DNA from: Populus alba
Taxonomy: Eukaryota > Streptophyta > Magnoliopsida > Malpighiales > Salicaceae
Direction: 5' to 3'
Assembly: GCF_005239225.2 (NCBI RefSeq)
Contig: NC_133301.1
Coordinates: forward strand, 9,486,318-9,550,317
Length of the DNA: 64,000 bases
Part shown: positions 21,779 to 33,930 of the stretch, one piece after another
Numbering within the stretch: position 1 is the first letter of the stretch
Layout of the letters: each line of letters begins with the position of its first letter
The notes under the pieces: generated by a model
Databases searched by the model: none
What the model was told of the DNA's origin: nothing
What the model saw: only the letters and a program-made list of their open reading frames with translations
Translations under genes and position numbers: made by a program

Positions 21779-24700
21779 AGCTGAAGGTGAAGACTCCACC
21801 CGAAGCTTGGATCGAAAGAAACCAAACGACACTAGAGGGAGAGGCTTGGTAAGAACATCAGCTAGTTGATCCTGAGAAGAGATGAATTGTACCTGAATTT
21901 TTTTCTTAGCAGCGCGATCACGAACGAAGTGATAATCAACTTCAACGTGTTTAGTACGTGCATGAAACACTGGATTGGCTGACAAGAAAGTGGCCCCTAA
22001 ATTATCACACCATAACGTAGTGCTGGGTGAAAATGGAAGTCGTAGTTCTAACAATAAAGAGCGAATCCATAAGATTTTAGCAGTACCATCAGCTAAGGCT
22101 TTGTATTCAGCTTCTGTAAAGGATCGAGCAATGGTGTGTTGCTTTCTAGATTTCCAGGAAATAGGAGGAAACCAAGGTACACAAGATAACCACCTGTCGA
22201 TTTTCGATCGTCAATACTACCAGCCCAATCAGCATCAGTAAAGCCATGAAGAGACAAGGAGGAGTCCCGAGTAATATGCAGACCATAGGAGGCTGTAGCC
22301 TGAAGGTAACGTAGGATGCGTTTAACTGCCGCCCAATGGTCCTCAGTAGGAGCATGCATAAACTGACACACCTTGTTTACTGCATAGCAAATATCAGGTC
22401 TAGTGAAAGTAAGGTACTGTAGAGCACCAACAATCTGTCTATACCGTGTTGGGGTAGAGTGAAGAGTGCCAGGCACAGATCCCAATTTAGACGAGGAAGA
22501 CATCGGAGTATCAACTGGTTTGCAAGAAGTCATACCTGCCCGTTGGATAATGTCTAGTGTTGACTGAGTAAAAGACCCATAGAAGTCGATTTAACTTATA
22601 TTCCTAGGAAGAAGTGAGCTGACCCTAAGTCCCGAAGCTTAAACTCTGAACTCAACAAAGTAATCAGTTGTTGAAGCAAGACCGAGTCACTCCCAGTTAA
22701 TAGAATATCATCAACATACACAAGCAGATACATCATTGCACCACCGAAGAAGAGAATAAACAGAGAAGTATCAACCTTGGATGCCTTAAATCCAATGGAG
22801 ATGAGAAACTCACTTAACCGATTGTACCATGCTCGAAGGGCTTGTTTCAAACCATACAAAGATTTATGAAGAGGACACACATAAGATGGAAGTGTAGGAT
22901 CAACAAAACCAGGTGGTTGTGCCATGTAAACTTCTTCTTGAAGAATGCCGTTTAGGAAGGCATTATGGACATCTAACTGATGAATTTTCCAACCATGTGT
23001 GACAGCAATCGTGATCACAAGTCTAACCGTGGTAGGCTTAACCACTAGACTAAATGTCTCCAAGTAATCAATCCCCTCTTGCTGCATGAAACCGCGGGCA
23101 ACCAATCGTGCTTTATATCTGTCAACTCGACCATCGACGTGCCGCTTAATCTTATAAACCCACCTACTACCTACCACATTCATGGATGGATGTAAGGGCA
23201 CTAGTGACCAAGTGTGATTACCATGAAGTGCCTTGATTTCCTCTGTCATAGCATTATGCCAAATAATGTACCGGTTGGCATCCTTGAAAGAAAGTGGTTC
23301 CTGTTGTGGTAGAGAAACTACCCGGGAGGTAGGGGAGACACTAAAATTTGCTGTCTTGGATACACGTGGGCGAAGTATCATGGAATGGGTGCAGGCAGCA
23401 GGAGGGGGAGTGGCAGACTCACTGGCTGTAGCTTGCTGAAGGGAGAATTGAGACAAATCAACACATAAATTAAGTCCAGGAGAGGAAATAGATGAAGAAC
23501 CTGGCGATTAAGAGCTCAATACAGGGCCAAGCTGAGAAGAGGAAACAACAGGTGAGCTGATAGGTGAACCAATAGGGGTGACCGCAACATTTTGTTCACT
23601 GCTGGTGGGAACAATAGGAGAGACGGCAGATGAGCCAGCAAGAGAGAATGGCAAGTCTGAACCTGTACCTGAGGAATGATCATGACAGTGATATGCAGGT
23701 AATGGTAAGGGTGCCCAAAGGGTTGTGTTATGTGCAGGGGGTGTCGGGTGAGTGTTTGGATAGAATGATGGGATGGGCTATAAAGTAGCAGCAGGAGGTT
23801 GTATGGGTGAATCTACATTTTGTTCAGTTTTGTCAAAAGGAAAAACAGTTTCATGAAAACAAACATGACGAGCAAGATAAATACGGTTTGACGACAAATC
23901 AAGGCATCGATATCCTAAATGAGAATTGCTATAACCTAGAAAGACACAAGGGGATGAGTGAAAATCTAACTTATGAGCATTGTATGGATGAAGGAATGGA
24001 AAGCAAAGACACCCGAAAGTACGAAGGAAAACATAATCAGGAGTTGTTTTTAAAAGACATTTAAATGGTGTTTTATGATTAAGAACAGCAGTGGGCATGC
24101 GATTAATCAAATATACTGAACTTTCAAATGCATAACTCTAGTATTTTAAGGGAGCTTTACATTGGCCAAAAAGAGTGAGCCCAGTTTCAACAATATGTCG
24201 ATAATGACATTCAACCATTCCATTTTGTTCATGAGTATGCGAACAAATAACACGATGATGAATACCAATGGTTTTAAAATATGTATTGAGTTTGCGATAT
24301 TCACCACCCCAATCTGTTTGAACACACTTAATTTTTAAAGAAAATTGGCGCTCAACGAGGGACTGAAATTGTTGAAATATAGCAAACACATCAGATTTTG
24401 CAACCAAAGGATAAAACCAGATAAATTTGGTATGGGCATCCACAAAGATAACAAAATAGCGAAAACCATCAGACGAAAACATAGGGGAAGGACCCCAAAC
24501 ATCACTAAAAATTAGATCAAGAGGAGCTTGAGTTTGATGACCTGTAGTTTTTAAAGTCAGACGAGAAGATTTTCCCAAAGGGCATGCTGGACAATTAAAA
24601 TTAAATTGTTTTGACGTACAGGACACCTGTTTAGTTGACACTAGAAAATTCAAAATGTGTGGATTGGGATGTCCAAGCCAACGATGCCAGACATCAGTGG

Positions 24701-26261
24701 AAGTAGAGAAACATGTAAACGAGAAAACTTGAGGTAACGACGTTGCAGACAACGCGGATAAAATATATAGACCATCTCTACTCTGACCGGAAAGAAGGAC
24801 CTTCTTTGTCATGAGGTCCTTAACATAAAATAAAAATGGATGAAATTCAAAAAACACATTATTCTCAAGACAAAACTTTTGAACAGAAAGTAGAGGTTTT
24901 TTAATGTGAGGCACATGTAAAATATTGGATAAGGTAAATGTGCGTTTGGGTGAACGAATTTTAGAGTGAGCAATATTAGAAATAGTGAGGCCCTTACCAT
25001 CGCCAACATGTAAATGATCATTACCACAATAAGGTTCTGAGCTCGTCATACTCGCAAGGTCCGGTGTCACATGATGATTTGCACCTGTATCAGGAAACCA
25101 AGTAACAGGAGCAATTATAGGAGCAATATTAAATGCTAAATTGGCATTAGCTTGTAGATTATGAGTAGCCAATTAAGAGCACTGTTGGGCAGTATGTCCA
25201 TAGTTATAACACAGCTAACATTTTGTAGTTCGATTCTAGCCTCCCAAACGGTTTCCTTGTTGTCCAAACTGCTGACCAGAGCTAGATGAAAACCGGTTTT
25301 GCTGTTGTCCAAATTTCGGACCTGAACCATAACTATTAGTGCTGAAGTTTGAGTCTGAACTATAGCCATGATTCCCACGATTGTAGCTACGATTACTTTG
25401 TCTCCAACCCCCAAGAAACTGGCCCCTTCTTCCAGTACTAGAACCAAATTGACGCTGCCAAAAAAATACAGATGGCTGCTGTGATGGAGTTGGTAACAGA
25501 GGAGCCGTGACAGCAGGATGAAGTGATGCTTTATGAAGAAATTCATGTGTGAGGAGATGGCTATGGAGGTCTGTGTAAGAGATGGGATCAGCCTTAGTGG
25601 ACAGGCTAGTTACCAGATCCTTAAAATCACTATGTAACCCCTGAAACACATACAAATTAAATTCAGCCATGGAGATTGGTCTACCAGCAGCTGCAAGTTC
25701 ATCAAATAAGACCTTAGCCTTTTGCAAATAAGTGCTGGCAGAGTCATCGTGCTGTCGTAAATCTTGGAATGCACCATGGAGTTGCATAATCCGTGAGTTT
25801 GAAGGGGAAGCAAGGGAAGTTTCCAGCGTTGTCCAGATTTCTTGAGAAGTTTTACAATCCACAACTAGATGCAGAACTTCTGTGGAGAGCGAGGATAATA
25901 GAGCACTCATGATTAAGTTATCTTGTTGTTTCTATAATAAAAATGAGGGATTGATCGATGGTAAAGATGTTTCAGTAGATATAAGATGAGAGGGAGGACA
26001 TGGGGAGGTGCCATCAACAAAGGAGTATACACCTTGACCCAAGAGAAACGGTTTCATCTGCAGCCTCCAATACAAGAAGTTGGTATTGGAGAGGCGTAAG
26101 GAGATTACCTGCTGCGTATTAGAAAGAGGAATGATGGCAGACTTGTTCATGATATCTAGAGAGGAGTTCATAGGAATGCTGGCAGAGGCAGCCGCTAAAG
26201 AGGATTGAGATATTGGTGCAACAGCAGCACCGTGTTGAAGTTCCTGGTTGTGGTTGTCCAT
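21779..26261 (-). pseudogene. Copia 2 gag-pol remnants
   Basis: Gag occupies 26261-25236, including TLETSLASPSNSRIMQLHGA. The CCHC knuckle near 25215-25175 is still readable but flanked by stops. Protease/pre-integrase is 25172-24138 with WFPDTGANHHVTPD, WHRWLGHPNPHIL and DVWGP. Integrase catalytic pieces are QTDWGGEY and EQNGMVECHYRH. The C-terminal integrase is 24110-23778. RT is 23456-22596 with YKARLVARGFMQQEGIDY and VYVDDILLTG. RNase H is 22533-21779 with FTDADWAGSIDDRKSTGGYL. From 26261 to 22596 nearly all breaks are single in-frame stops at expected Trp or Gln positions. Frameshifts occur near 22580 and 22140. Confidence 0.9.
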
Positions 26262-26410
26262 TGTAAATAGAGAGGCAGAAGTAGACAGACACGTAAGTGA
26301 GGAAGGAAGGGCTGAATGAAGACAGAAGCAGAGGAGAGTAACGGCTGGAGGAGACGACCGAACAATAAACCAGAAGCGTGAAGAAGGATTTCGTTACTGC
26401 TCTGATACCA

Positions 26411-26590
26411 AGTTAAGTTCTGTAGCAAGATTGAATTAATGTATATTATGCTTGGCTGCAAATCACAGCAGCCCTTCCTTGATATTTATAACATTAGGTG
26501 TGTACAATACAAGGGTGGAATGTACTATACATGATAATTATTCTTATACTAGGTATTTACATATATATATATAGGACTCTTTCCATAATA
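26411..26590 (-). repeat. Copia 2 5' LTR
   Basis: 180 bp. It differs from its partner mainly by a shorter (TA)n tract, a 2-bp indel and two substitutions. The primer site lies at 26410-26399. Confidence 0.92.
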
Positions 26591-28016
26591 TAAGCAAAAC
26601 CAGTTCAACTCTCGCATGTCATTTATACATTTATTTATCAGGGCAGTATAGCATTGTTTCCATCACCTTGGTAAAGTCTGTTTTATTTAAATAAATTATC
26701 ACTTCCCAGGTGATATCAATGCATTGTCCACGCTGGCTTTCAAAAGCATCAGCCTGGAAACATTACGCAAATACCCACTTAACTTAACAAGGCCACACCA
26801 AGCAGATGTAGTAGTACCAGGATAGGACCTTGCATTATTTGTAAATGTCAAAAACATCAGAAACAATTTCTAGTGGAACAAAAATGCAATAATGCAGGTA
26901 ATTTTAAAATGATTTTGAACATAGGCAATTCAACTCTTAGAGCGTTAGCCTCGAGTTCTTTTGAAACAGTAAAGATTACGGTAATGTTTAAGTAATGATT
27001 CACAGTATCATTTCTATTAATCATACAAAGAGAGAGATTATTATGTCCTTTGACGCCAACTAATTATGCAATGATCTCGTTTACAACAATGAATCTCACA
27101 AAAAAAAAAGAGGTATAGAACGAAACGCAACACCCAAAAGTACATAAGGAAGTTCCAATGAAGTTATATAAGGAAACTCATTTGATGCGAACATGCTCCA
27201 ATGAAGTTATATAAAGAAACTCATATAAGGAAAAGGAATAAGCAAAAAGGGTGAAAAGGTTTATCCATAATAGAGTGAAAAAGTTCATTCTAATTATTTT
27301 TGAATAGTTATAATTGTATTACTAATTTTTTTTTTTTGAAAGGTTTAATTGTATTTTGACTTTTTGTTTTTGTTTTGACAGATACATAGATACATATAAG
27401 GTCAACATGGTTGCTAAATATGAAGACAATTACAACCATCCTCCTCACAATACTCATTTGTGGTCAGAGGCTGGAACAATTGATAGATTTTATAAAAATT
27501 GAGTTTATGGTATGCTTATAGCATTGACCCGGGATACAAGGGTGGGTTATAGTATTTAAATGGTAGGCACACAACATTCCGACTTCAACTAGACATCATT
27601 GGCCATTGAGGAGATGGTTTGAGATAGGATCCATAACAATTGGCTATTGAGTTGCACAATATAAGAGTATAGATAATGGCAGAACTAAGAGAATAAATAA
27701 GAGCAAAATTCAAACAAGAAATAATAGAAAATGAGAGCAAAGATGTGCATATTTAGCTTTGCATTTTCCTCCCTCTCTTGGAGCTTATAGATCAGGATCT
27801 TTTTCACCCCTCTATCTTTTTAAAAATTTTGATTTGTTGTTTACAAAATCTATATGTATGGAATTCTGTTTAATATAATTATTTTTTGTGTATGGAATTC
27901 TGTTTATAATATTTTTAATTTTGTTGTTGTTGTGAGTTTAGTGTTAATAAAAAAATGCATTTGGGATTATAAAAACTAAACAACACAAAAAAAAAGAGTA
28001 TGAAACACTAACAAAA
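26591..28016. other. Intergenic DNA, duplication copy A
   Basis: No convincing gene. 26591-27110 matches about 51625-52185, and 27190-28016 matches about 53800-54594. A 45-bp phrase around CCAATGAAGTTATATAA is repeated twice at 27155-27235 but occurs once in copy B. Confidence 0.65.
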
Positions 28017-28336
28017 TCACCAAAAAAATTGCATTTTTGTCGGCAATATTTACTTACATTTCATCAAAAAGTTACATAAAATTTAGGCATTTCTGACAGA
28101 ATCGATGAAGGAATATTCCATTCGAAATTAAAGTGTATTTTAATTGATGATTTCCGTGGTAATATTTGCTCTGTTTTTTTATGGACTTCCCGATTAAAAA
28201 TGAGTGATAAAATCTAATTTTTTAGCGTGAATATTTCATCGGCCATTCCATTATAAAAGAAAGTTTATGATGGAATCACCGGTGAAACACAAAAATCATC
28301 AAGCAAAAAAATACTATGGATAAAAATGAATCCGCA
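28017..28336. mobile_element. 320-bp insertion relative to copy B, unclassified
   Basis: Copy B reads straight through (CAAACAAAAGATCAGGG near 54590), while copy A has 320 extra bases bounded by AACAAAA (28010-28016) and AACGAAA (28337-28343), a plausible imperfect 7-bp target duplication. The insert has TCGGC / CATCGG motifs faintly like CACTA subterminal repeats but no terminal inverted repeat I can see. Confidence 0.45.
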
Positions 28337-28880
28337 AACGAAAGATCAGGGAATATGTAACTTAATTAGCAAACCGAGTATCTAAGCACAAGAACTGGAA
28401 GCAAGCAATTACAAAACTGAATAAAAGCATGGAAAATAGAGGTATGTGATGTACGTTTGATTTGGTGACCGCAGGGCAGCGATGGTAGCTGTTCGAATGG
28501 CTTAAATTCAGGTGTGATTAGTAATTGATGTTCAACAAAGCTTAATGCTACCATGAGCAAAAGATGTGGTTAAATTTGAATACAAATTATTAGGAATTCG
28601 GATTAATGATAAGAGGAACCCTTGTCAAATTTAAAGCTTGATATGATACAAGGATTATTAAAACAACCATTTGTATTAGGTGGTTTGGTACCCTTACACT
28701 AGGATAGAGTTTTTCCTGGCTTTATTCTAAACTAGGCTATGAGCTTTGTACAGAGATTCTAAAAGCCAATAATAGATTTGAGATAAAAATTATGGGACCA
28801 CATCTAGGTCTATCCTCAAAACATGGTCGAAAGAATCTTGCATAAGGAACACACATTTTATATATGTTCTATTGAGTCTA
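28337..28880. other. Intergenic DNA, duplication copy A
   Basis: 28337-28668 matches copy B at 54600-54932. A 64-codon minus-strand frame (28560-28366) is partly conserved between copies but resembles no family I know. After 28668 the copies diverge. Confidence 0.55.
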
Positions 28881-29430
28881 TAAGCCTATCAGGACGAAGA
28901 GGAGGAAGACCACGATGCAATACGTTACTGAAACGTATGGCATAAGGAGCTGTTCATCTTCCTCAACGCCTCAGCTGCCCACGATGCAATACGTTACTGA
29001 AACGTATGGCATTCTCTGGCTATGAAGCCAGAGGCCTCCAGGACGAAGGGGGAGGACGAAGAGGAGGAAGACCAGGGGACTGAGAGCAAACCGAGAGAAC
29101 CAGAGGACGAACGGAGAGAACGAAAAGAACAGAGAAAACCCACGAACAGAACACAGCAGGGGAACGAAACACACAGAACACACCAGGAGGAACGAACTGA
29201 GGAAGAAAAGGCAGGGGAAAAACAAGCAAACGCAGAGGAGACACGGATAATACACAGAGAACACTGGACCACAAATAAAAACACAGACGCAAGAACAGAG
29301 ATAATACAGAGAAGACGAGCAAAAACAGAAGGCCACAGGAGAACGAAACACACGCAGAACACGGGACGGACAGGAAGAAACCGATCAGAGAAAAGCAAGA
29401 ACAGAGGTGAAAGCAGAGGAAGAAACTAAC
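28881..29430 (+). other. Purine-rich, T-poor block with a local duplication, followed by a splice-donor-like site
   Basis: 29040-29430 is strikingly poor in T and rich in A and G, unlike all surrounding DNA. It happens to leave a 135-codon plus-strand frame (29022-29429) of Glu/Arg/Lys/Thr that looks compositional and not conserved. The phrases AGGACGAAGAGGAGGAAGACC (about 28892 and 29052) and CACGATGCAATACGTTACTG (about 28911 and 28980) are each present twice. A good donor, CCAG|GTAAGT, follows at about 29468. It may be a leader exon of an unidentified transposon or RNA. Function unknown. Confidence 0.4.
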
Positions 29431-30608
29431 TAGTCGACCAGTCCTCCATCACGTCTTCATCTCTACCAGGTAAGTCTCTTCCCTTCCCCGGTCTTACAAT
29501 TTCAATTCACTTAACACTCTGCTCTTTGGATTTTAATTAACTCATCACTGTACACGCACGATACTTGCGTGCCTGGTGTCAGACCCAGCCGGCAATCCCT
29601 TTGTTTTGATATTTGATCAAGAACTTCTTTTTTATATTAAAAAATTCAAAAAACAATTTATGAATCTTTCGAATTTATGTATAGGTCCTCATGTTTTTTT
29701 TAATAGTATTTCTGTGAAATTCAAATCCAAATATATTTTCTTTATAAAAAAACCTATACATGCATTAATTTAACTCAATTATTATGTTATTCACTAAGTT
29801 CAGAGCCAAAAATACCTTATATTTTTTGTGAAATATCAATCATCACATCAAGGTATTTATTAGACTTTTGGGATATTGTAATATTACTTTCTTCTTAACT
29901 ACAAGTTTGTAATTCTTGTTACTCTATAATGATATGAGTATAATTGATTTCGAGTTTAAATGTTGCTCTTTCTTTGTTATATTCTCATTTTCGATTACAG
30001 CAAAATCCTAGTATCATTTTCGCCTGTAGAATAGGTAATTGGCTAAACTAGGTTAAATAGATGTATTATTTTCTCCTTTTATATTATGAGAATTATTTTG
30101 AAGATTCTATTCAAATTCTTAACAAAACTGGCATCCGTTGTTTGCGCTAATAAAATTTATATTAATTTGATATATTTATGCATATAATTTATTAATTTAT
30201 ATAATACTGTTAGAAAATATATTAAGAGTCATAAAATATTATTTTACTTGTAAATACAATACACAAACCCTTAGTTATTCTTGGACCTACAACTTAGATA
30301 TAAAAGAAAGGCTTTACTTAACTTGAGAAAATCTACAACGCGTTAACAGCTTGATTTTGACTTGAATTTAAAAATTTATATGCTCCTAAATAATTGTATT
30401 ACGAGAAATTTAGGTTAAATAGATGTACGTTTTCTCTCACTAATACTTTAATTAGCAAATCTCTTGCATTCATGTTTAATATGAATTCTTTAGTTTGCTT
30501 GGCCAAATAACAAGACATGTAATTACCACTGATACAACCGCAGCAAAGTTAAGTCACTCAAGAACAGATCGAGCACTCAACCATCATACAATCTTCCAGT
30601 AAATAGAT
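29431..30608. other. Upstream region of ankyrin gene A
   Basis: AT-rich and non-coding. Only the last stretch, from the GATCGAGCACTCAACCA phrase at about 30568, matches copy B (56007). No clear TATA box could be assigned near the start codon. Confidence 0.5.
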
Positions 30609-33600
30609 ATGCCGAGACCAGTACATGAGGAGCTTAAATTCCCAGTTCCGAAAGATTATGTTTTTTCGGAGCCAAATAAAATACTGCAGAAGGATTTTTA
30701 TACCTATGCAAAGGAAGACAACTTCAATGCCTTGTTTTATACACTGGAACATGTTTCATTAGAGGAAGCGCTCAATATCATTTTCAAACATGTTGCTGCC
30801 TCTGGAAATTCACTGCTTCATGTGGCAGCAAGCCAGGGAAGCGGAGTTGTGACACAGCTACTGTGTCATCACTTCCCCCTCCTAATCACCAGGAAAAATT
30901 TCCTGGGTGATAATGCGCTTCATCTGGCTGCCAGGGCTGGACGGTTTGACACAATTCAAATTCTCGTCAAGCATGTGAAAATTGATCCTCATAAAACACT
31001 TGACCTTGCTAGCTTGCTGAGGATGAAGAATAATAAAGGAAACACCCCTTTGCATGATGCAGTCATCAAGGGTTGCCGAGAGGTGGCCTGTTTCCTCCTT
31101 TATGAAGACCTAGAAGTTTCCTACCACAAGAACAAGGAAGACAAGTCTCCCTTGTACTTGGCAGTAGAGAGTTGCGACGCGGAGATGATTGCTTCTTTTA
31201 AAGAAGCTATGCCGGAAGGAAATTTAGGTAATGACATGTTTTCATCATTTCGACGTGAAAAATAACATGTTACACTTATAATTATTGGTCTCATTAAAAC
31301 TGATTCTTCATAATTTCATTTTATGTAAAGCATAAAATTCAAGTCATTTCCATGCATTTTGAGTTTTTTGTATTGATTATCTAATTTTTAAATTATGCTG
31401 CACTAGAAAAACTAGCGGTCGGCAAGCCGGATATAATGCTTCCCGAGGACATAAAAGGGGGAAATCTCCTTCATCTTGCAGCATCAATGGGCTTCCTTTC
31501 TGGAGCAAGACTCCTGGTTAGTCGATGTCCTGTTGCCGCATCACAAACAAACGACGAAGGCAACTTACCCATCCATGTTGCATGCCAGAAGGGCCATCTT
31601 AAAGTAGTACGCGAACTACTTACTTATTGGTTCGATCCAATGGATTTTCTCAACGAAAAAGGACAGAATATTCTTCACGTTGCAGCGGAGAGTGGACAGA
31701 GGAAAATAGTTGATGAAATATTGAGAAATCAAGATCTGGAAGCACTTATAAATGAGAAAGATTACGATGGAAATACACCTTTGCACTTGGCTGCAATGTA
31801 TTGCCGCTCTGAGATAGTGCGGGCACTAGTGAGTGACAAGCGGGTGGATAAAAGGATTGTTAATAATGAAAAGTTGAATCTAGCTGGTGTTGTTGCGATA
31901 TTATTGCGAGGCGGACGCTTTGAAGCACCAAAGTCAGATGGAATGGTATGCTTATATGCTGAGCCTTTTCGAAAAACTGACCTTATGGTGCCAATGGGCT
32001 TGCAATTGCTCTTGAACATCACGAGGGATCATACTCCAAATTAATCATCATATATACTTGCAAACAATGAAAATGAAATATTTGAAAAACTGAATGCTGT
32101 CTTTGCTTGTCCTTGATCAGAGCAAGCGAATCGATACCAGGCATGAGGATGATGCTGCGAGAGGTGTATGGAACAAATCGCTGAAAGCAGCATTTCGCAA
32201 AATTGTAAGATTTTCGGTTCCACAAACTTTCTTTCAAGTCTTAGCATGTGACTAACATCACAAAGGGTTTTCATTGCTCCATTATATATCTTAATTTTAA
32301 CATTATCAATTCTAGCAACTTAGATTTTATTATCATTTACGAGCGCTGTAGAATCTTCATCATATTCTTTGTAAGTATCTAAACATTCTTTCTTTAAATA
32401 AATATGAAAGGAGCATGCAAAATCTACAATCCATGAATTTTTCAAAACCTTATTACATTTATGATCCATGAGAACATCATCATCTTTGCTCCCATCTTTC
32501 ATGGTAAATTACAGGACCACCTCCCATCACCAATGCCTCGTTACCTTTTGACATTGTTTTCTACTTTCAAAACCTATCATTCTCCAATAAGATTATAGTT
32601 GCATCATTTAAACCTAAAGGTATCCATGGCTTGTAGAATGAGGTTTCACTCTTTATCCTCAATTGTTTTCTAGTATTGACTACTTGAGTTGCGTATATCC
32701 ATTAATTCCTGCATCCATCCCTCAAGAGTACAAATCTAACTTCAAAAGAAAACGATTAGCCATGGGTCTAGAAGCATAAATACTCTCTAGTTTTTTCCAT
32801 ATGCCAATAAGATAACTTCATTAACTATCTCTTATAGCCCATAAGCTTCTAGTAATGGCATTATACTCCACAATCCAGCTTCTAGTAATTGCATATATAG
32901 GAACAATCAGTACTCATTTAAAAAGATTTTTTAATTGTCAAAACCTCAGTCACATTTAATTCTTTATATTCATCAATACCAGAGGGTTTTGGTTAGCCAT
33001 TTAAAGAACCATTCGCATCCAAGTCAAATTATATTCTAGTTGCTTTGGTCCACTTAAGAAGCTAATCAGGTGATTGAAGTAAATACATTCTAGTATAGCA
33101 AAAACTTTCACATCCAAATTTTGTCCATGTTGCAACTTTATAGAAAAGGGAATGATAGATTTCTTTTAATTACCTTAAATTTGATTAATCCAAAGTGGAA
33201 ATAAAGTTCTTTACTTGCTCAAAAAAATGGAATGCCTCGCTGATCTACTAAATATATAGCGATGAATTACTTCTTCGTTATATGGGATATTAAGCTAACA
33301 TTGTCATTATGCTTTATATAATTTGTTTACCATATATTTTCTAATTAACACTTTGTTGTTCAGCAAGTTTTGGTGGAGGCAGATGATATGGATGAGTTTC
33401 ACATCAATCTTATTTCTAATTTACCAAGAACGACGTTAACGACGGAGGAACTGAACAGAGGGGTAGGGAATCTTCTCGTGGTGGCAATACTGGTAGTTGG
33501 AGTAACCTTCGCTGGTGCTATCACTGTGCCTGGATCATGTCGTGATCTTAACAGTGGTAGTTCAACAAATCTGATGAGAGCTTATATTTTTTTTGACATG

Positions 33601-33930
33601 CTAGCTATGAATTTTTCCCTCATCGCCGCTATAATCCTTTGTCGGATATCATTAGGTCGTACCAGGTATGTACCAATATCCATGGAGATGGCAACATATT
33701 GTAATTTTTACTCCCTTATCTGCATGGGTTTAGCATTTACATTCATGCTGACAATCACGGTGCAAGAACGTACTGGATTTTTCATAACCATCATCACATT
33801 CCAAGCCTTTTTTTATTATTTGCAATTTCTTTTTTCCAATGCATTGATGCTTTCAACTGGAAAATCATTATTGTCTGTCCTGCGTACAAATCCCTTGAAA
33901 TTCAGTATTTTTCTTATGGGTAGAGAATAG
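30609..33930 (+). CDS. Ankyrin-repeat protein with PGG transmembrane domain (ACD6/ITN1-like), gene A
   Basis: Four-exon model: 30609-31227, 31407-31945, 32121-32204, 33364-33930, all with GT/AG sites and compatible phases, giving about 602 residues. Residues about 66-205 and 218-375 hold ankyrin repeats (NSLLHVAASQG, DNALHLAARAGRFDTIQ, GNTPLHDAVIKG, GGNLLHLAASMG, GNLPIHVACQKGH, QNILHVAAESGQ, GNTPLHLAAMY). The last exon is the PGG domain with four predicted membrane helices (about 451-469, 487-507, 529-547, 553-574). The motif after helix 1 is TVPGSC, so PGS and not PGG. Family members sit in the plasma membrane or ER and affect defence or salt responses; the role here is inferred. The donor at 31946 is my choice: reading on leads to a frameshift-like switch near 31992. 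A copy of the gene starts at 61714. Confidence 0.72.
31228..31406 (+). other. Ankyrin gene A intron 1
   Basis: 179 bp, GTAATG...CACTAG. It is identical by eye to the corresponding intron of gene B (62382-62560), which is notable for non-coding DNA. Confidence 0.75.
32205..33363 (-). pseudogene. Ankyrin gene A intron 3 containing a decayed copia relic
   Basis: The minus-strand frame 32502-32320 reads MKDGSKDDDVLMDH...SWIVDFACSFHIYLKKEC. This is the copia protease signature WIvDsacsfHm with Ser replaced by Phe. The matching piece in gene B (63620-63408) is preceded by a degenerate CCHC knuckle that copy A lacks. The rest of the intron (32520-33230) holds only scattered copia-like scraps on the minus strand. 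No LTR recognised. Confidence 0.55.

Larger units (their letters stand above)
21571..26590 (-). mobile_element. Ty1/copia retrotransposon 2, decayed, non-canonical LTR ends
   Basis: LTRs at 21571-21778 and 26411-26590, target duplication TAAGC (21566-21570 and 26591-26595). Copy B at about 51625 shows the empty site GTGTAAGCAAAACTAG, confirming the ends. On the coding strand each LTR begins TATTATGG and ends AACT, so it is a TA...CT and not a TG...CA LTR. TGGTATCAGAGC follows immediately as primer site. The interior encodes gag through RNase H but with many stops and several frameshifts. Related to copia 3. Confidence 0.93.

Noticed and set aside
28366..28560. 64-codon minus-strand frame partly conserved in both duplicates
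   Set aside because: Conservation is no higher than in neighbouring non-coding DNA, and no family or splice structure was recognised.
29022..29429. 135-codon plus-strand frame of Glu/Arg/Lys/Thr, and overlapping minus-strand hydrophobic frames
   Set aside because: Open frames result from the T-poor composition. There is no domain, no counterpart in copy B, and all frames are similarly open.
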